A DNA stretch of 64,000 bases, taken from Vanilla planifolia. Its lineage: Eukaryota; Streptophyta; Magnoliopsida; Asparagales; Orchidaceae. A program made the position numbers and the translations under genes. The stretch spans positions 23,121,130-23,185,129 of the forward strand of contig CM043874.1 in NCBI GenBank assembly GCA_023846275.1. The letters are read 5' to 3'. The notes under the pieces were generated by a model. It saw only the letters and a list, made by a program, of their open reading frames with translations, was not told where the DNA came from and did not search any database. This document shows positions 60,268 through 64,000 of the stretch, in pieces (within the stretch, counting starts at the first letter, position 1; every line of letters begins with the position of its first letter).

Positions 60268-61361
60268 TTACTTAAAAGAAGAATGATATTTACTTTCAAG
60301 TGTGGTAAGAGAAATAACATTTCTTTTTGGGTTTAAAATATGTCTAACCTCACCAAGTGTGTGAATAGATTCATCAAACATCTTGATCCTAATAATCCTA
60401 ATGCCAGTAAACTTACACAATGCATCATCACCTATAAGCACAATTCCATTCGTAACAGGCTCATAAGTGGAGAACCAATCCTTGTTTGGTGTCATATGAA
60501 AAAAATAAGCTAAATCTAAAATCCATTCTAATCTTGAGAAATTTCTTGAACCTAATACAAGCATGATATCTCCAATACATTCTTTCTTATCAACCATGTT
60601 GGTTTCTCCTGATTTCTCAGCTCTATAGTCAACTTTCTCAAATTCTTCTTTTCTCTTTAGTTTAAAATAATCTACTTTTATATGACCCTTGTAGTAGTTG
60701 CAAATCAAATTTTTGTGTTTAGACTTTGATTTTCCTTTCTTCTTTGTATAAAAAAATCTCTTTTCTTTAACTGTCCTCTAACAATTAGACCTTTTCCATT
60801 TAATTTAGAAGTTGATGGACCTTTGTCAAGAATTATTTTTGACAACAAGGCTTATAAAATGTCCTTAAGCAAAATTGAATCTCGACCATACAACATTGAG
60901 TCCTTAATATTAGTGTAAGAGGATGACAGAGAATACAATAAAAGTTGAGCAAAGTTTTCATCATCATACTTAACTTTAAGCATCTTTAGATTTGTTATAA
61001 TTATCTTGAGCTCATCCAATGAGGCTTGATATCTTTGTCTTTAGTGAGATAATATGTGTACAAACACTACTTTAAAAGGAGTTTGTTTGGTAAAATCTTT
61101 GTCATACAAAAGATCTTCAATCTCAGTTACAAAGTTGTGTCTACTTCTTTTAAAAAATCTTATAGAATCTTATTCAATAAGTGTAACTAGATCTAAGTTT
61201 TTTTTTCAATCTTTTCTCTCTTTCTCTATCATTAGAGTTGATGACATCTCCATTCTGAGAAGGGCATCATGCAGATCTAACTGCATCAAAATTACAAATA
61301 TTTTGACTTATCATAGAGCAAACTATGTGCTATGATCTAACTTCTCAATATTATACTTCAT
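60268..61361 (-). pseudogene. Ty1/copia gag-protease remnant
   Basis: Reading on the - strand from an ATG at 61361: MKYNIEKLDH and FALW (gag start). Then KYDDENFAQLLLYSLSSSY and LYGRDSILLKDIL (gag core). Then CNYYKGHIKVDYFK (zinc knuckle). Then WILDLAYFFHMTPNKDWFST, GDDALCKFTGI and TLGEVRHILNPKRNVISL (protease region). An open frame of 146 codons (60268-60708) covers the knuckle and protease; upstream parts are broken by stops and frameshifts. Two zinc-binding cysteines are replaced by Tyr, and the catalytic D-S-G/A is D-L-A, so the protease is inactive. Integrase and RT are not seen downstream, so the copy is truncated. Confidence 0.85.
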
Positions 61362-61400
61362 GATTGTCATTCATAAAAAAATTTGATGAATCAAAGAATG

Positions 61401-61415
61401 TGACTCTATTACCAA
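61401..61415 (-). other. Probable copia primer-binding site and LTR edge
   Basis: The - strand word TTGGTAATAGAGTCA, 40 bp before the gag ATG, resembles the usual primer-binding region TTGGTATCAGAGCC complementary to initiator tRNA-Met. This puts the 5' LTR of the copia remnant to its right, roughly 61416-61900, though its outer end is not visible. Confidence 0.5.
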
Positions 61416-63770
61416 TTTTTTATGTAAATTAGATCAAATCATAAGAAACTAAAGTAAATAACATAGAGATTTATGTGAAAAATATAAATAAAAAAAATTA
61501 TGTGATAATATAAGAAAAAATTATTATAATTAAGGGTTACAAGGGAGTTTAAAAAGAGAAATAAAATTCCTTTAAAACTACTACCAAACCCTAAGCTAAC
61601 ATAACATATATATAGATGGGGTTTAGGGTAAAATGTTAAGACAACAAAATTATAAATATGTCATAATTCTATCTAGTAAGTTGAGGGGTATGATTGAACA
61701 GTCCTCTAATATGAATGAATTCAAGACAACATCAATAATTTGATATACAAATCTTATCATGAATTGCATGTTATCCATGATAATTCCATAATATTTAGTT
61801 ATTGGAATGAAATTGCTAGATTTAACTTATTTATAGGATATAAAATATTTGAAGAAATAAAAGAAAGAGAAAAAGCTTTAATATGAAGAACAATACTAAG
61901 GTATGTTGTGCTTTCTGTACTGATGTTGCACTTCTTAAGATTTTCAATCAATGGTAAAGGACATATTATTTTCTACCATTCTCATATCAACGTTTATATG
62001 AAAAATTTTGAAGTAAAAAAAAAAGAAGAAAAAACATCAATCACAAATAAAATTATGATGCCTATATGCATTTTTATATAGTTGGGGTGGAAGTTTACTA
62101 AGAATTATGAAAAGTATAGAAAGTCATAGGAAAGATAATAGTTATCAAGTTGTGATTTTTGATGTGTAGTATCGAAAAAGAAAATCCATTCTAAATATTT
62201 GATGTCATAAAATAGATTATGCACATATACTAATGAAATTATGGTATAGGTATGCTATTATTATTTATATTTAAATAGTACATAATTATGAACTTGATCA
62301 CATAACATCATTTCTTTATATATAAATGTTTTGGCAATATATAGTATTGTTTTAGTATCATCTTTTGTATTTTATGAGTTTGAGTTACATATATTTAGAT
62401 AATACATTTTATTAAAATAACTATATTATAACATGAACTAATATAAGATCAAAAAATAAATTGAGAAATTTAATGAAAGAAAACAAGATTATATGATATT
62501 TAAAATGGGACGTGATATTATGACATAATTTTGTGATTCAAATTTTGGAACCTTTTGTTATGCTAGTGATAATATTGATATGATAGATGATGCGAGATAA
62601 TAAAAAGTTAATTTTTTCTAGTGACATTTTCATTAGTTATCATGCTCAAATATTGTTATGGGCTGTTGAATGTGCTAAACTTTGTTGTTGCTCAAGCTGG
62701 AAGTGAGAAAAATAAAAGAAAAATTAAGACAATGCATGAAAAGAAATGGTACAATTTGCATCAGACCTTAAGATGAGATCTTATAACACTAGATTGATGA
62801 TCATTTAGGAAAATGTAATGCTCTTATAAAAAATGAATAGTGGTATGGAAATTCAAAGAAATCGAGGGGAGAAAAGCATGTGAAATGATAGATCGTGATG
62901 GTAGAAAGAAATAGTAAGTGATATGATTGTGAGACTATATATGTCATATGTTCTTGTGATCATCTTCATTTATATCTATTATATAATTTATATGATCTCA
63001 TGTTTTTAACATGTTTGTATGTTTTCATATGTTTATTTTATAAATGTTTTATTTTTTTATTACTCATTTTTTATTTTGAATATCTCTTTATTATTTGTTA
63101 TTCAATTTAGTACTTGTACATAATAATTTATCACAAGTTATATAGGTTCATTACTTATCTATATTATAAGGTTTATCATTGACGTGCATAAAGTTGAGGA
63201 CTTTATTAGTAATTGAGGTAGGTCCTAGAGAGAGAGAGAGAATCTATGGTAACTATTATATAGATGTTTTTATCATGCATCTTTCATTTTGGGGGTGTGT
63301 TATGTTTAGTTGATTTGCAAGTTGCAGTGATTATGATTCATATGGATTATAGTAATATGATTTTATGATATGTACATAGTATTAGTGGCAACTATCTTGG
63401 TTGTAGATGTTTCTGGATATGTTGATATATTGTGGATTAAGATGCATTAGTCCATTATTTTATCTATTACTGTTTAGAATGTTGAGTTTTGTTTTGAGAT
63501 GTGGATGCATTTAATATTGATTGATATTGATATGTAAATATTTGTATAAGAAAAAACAAAACTTGTATAGCACAAATTTTATGCAATTGAATTCTAATTT
63601 TGGATAAATTTTGAATAATTTATTGAGTAAAAGGATTTTAAAAGATAAAATTCATATTAGTTTAGTTGTCACCTTTTCTTAAGTGATCACTAAACCTTAT
63701 GATTTACCTAGAGATGTATGCATTAATGAGATCAATTCAATTATTGAACTTAGTAGTGACAAAAGGAGAA
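61416..63770. other. Intergenic DNA, probable copia LTR then unassigned sequence
   Basis: The first few hundred bases probably include the LTR of the - strand copia remnant. The rest has no open frame of interest. A GA microsatellite lies at 63227-63241. Confidence 0.5.
63227..63241 (+). repeat. (AG)n microsatellite
   Basis: Seven AG units preceding aatctatgg. Confidence 0.8.
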
Positions 63771-63776
63771 TGGTAT

Positions 63777-64000
63777 AATTAAATGCTAGAGTGCTCAATT
63801 ACCTTTATTATGGTATATCTTGTAGTGAATTTAATCAAGTCATAAATTTGTATGCTGTACATGAAGTTTGAAAGAAGTTAGAAGTAATTTATGCAGGTGC
63901 ACTTCACTAGTTAAAGAAACAAAAATAAATATTCTTATGCATAACTATAAGCTCTTTAGAATCAATTCAAGAGAAACTTGATAAACATGTTTATGTGATT
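63777..64000 (+). pseudogene. Ty1/copia gag remnant, cut by the window edge
   Basis: Translated with frame changes it reads NARVLNYLYYGISCSEFNQV then INLYAVHEV, stop, KKLEVIYAG, and in another frame TSLVKETKINILMHNYKLF. This matches the copia gag (UBN2-type) core (ALxxLxxALSxxEFxxVxxCxTAKEIWDxLExxYEGTSxVKExKIxxLxxxYExF). At least one stop (TGA where Trp is expected) and one frameshift make it dead. It is on the opposite strand from the 60-61 kb copia remnant, so the two belong to different insertions. Confidence 0.75.

Noticed and set aside
61054-61335. A 93-codon open frame on the + strand
   Set aside because: It is the antisense of the copia gag remnant on the - strand.
1-64000. CRISPR array, operon or prokaryotic defence system
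   Set aside because: No regularly spaced identical repeats. Genes are intron-split, conserved plant genes; nothing in the window is prokaryotic apart from the organelle-derived tRNA fragment.

Overview
The window is nuclear DNA from a flowering plant. It is very AT-rich, has spliceosomal GT-AG introns (some very long), and carries decayed Ty3/gypsy and Ty1/copia LTR retrotransposons. The reconstructed signal peptide peptidase looks most like monocot proteins as I remember them (C-terminal half with VPGVIGF, HCLWNGEVKPLLEY), so a monocot with a large, repeat-filled genome is my best guess. This rests on memory, not on a search.

Two conserved genes lie tail to tail. On the + strand, bases 2152-29557 hold eleven exons of a HOS15-type (TBL1/TBLR1-like) WD40 protein: 374 residues including the natural C-terminus. 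Its LisH domain and charged linker must be encoded upstream of base 1. On the - strand, bases 52103 to 30008 hold a complete eleven-exon gene for an intramembrane aspartyl protease, signal peptide peptidase (SPP): 343 residues with the YD, GLGD and PAL motifs intact. Only about 450 bp separate the two stop codons. I see no functional link between the genes beyond adjacency: one is a nuclear chromatin co-regulator/ubiquitin adaptor, the other an ER membrane protease.

Most of the remaining DNA is intron. HOS15 has introns of about 8.1, 4.6 and 12.3 kb, and SPP has one of about 14.9 kb. The 12.3-kb intron holds a diverged pair of direct repeats and a gypsy protease remnant on the - strand. The 14.9-kb intron holds gypsy gag zinc-knuckle, protease and reverse transcriptase remnants on the - strand, lying inside a second pair of diverged direct repeats 11.5 kb apart. 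The last SPP intron contains a degenerate copy of plastid-type trnN-GUU, directly preceded by nine telomere-like heptamers.

From about 52.9 kb to the right edge there is no gene I can support. This part is extremely AT-rich, with a decayed copia gag-protease segment on the - strand (60.3-61.4 kb) and the start of another decayed copia gag on the + strand running off the right edge. I found no CRISPR array, no bacterial-type feature and no obviously new molecular system. The points most worth a second look are the telomere-like/organellar insertion, the two repeat pairs inside introns, and a cluster of short near-palindromes at 4.9-5.3 kb.
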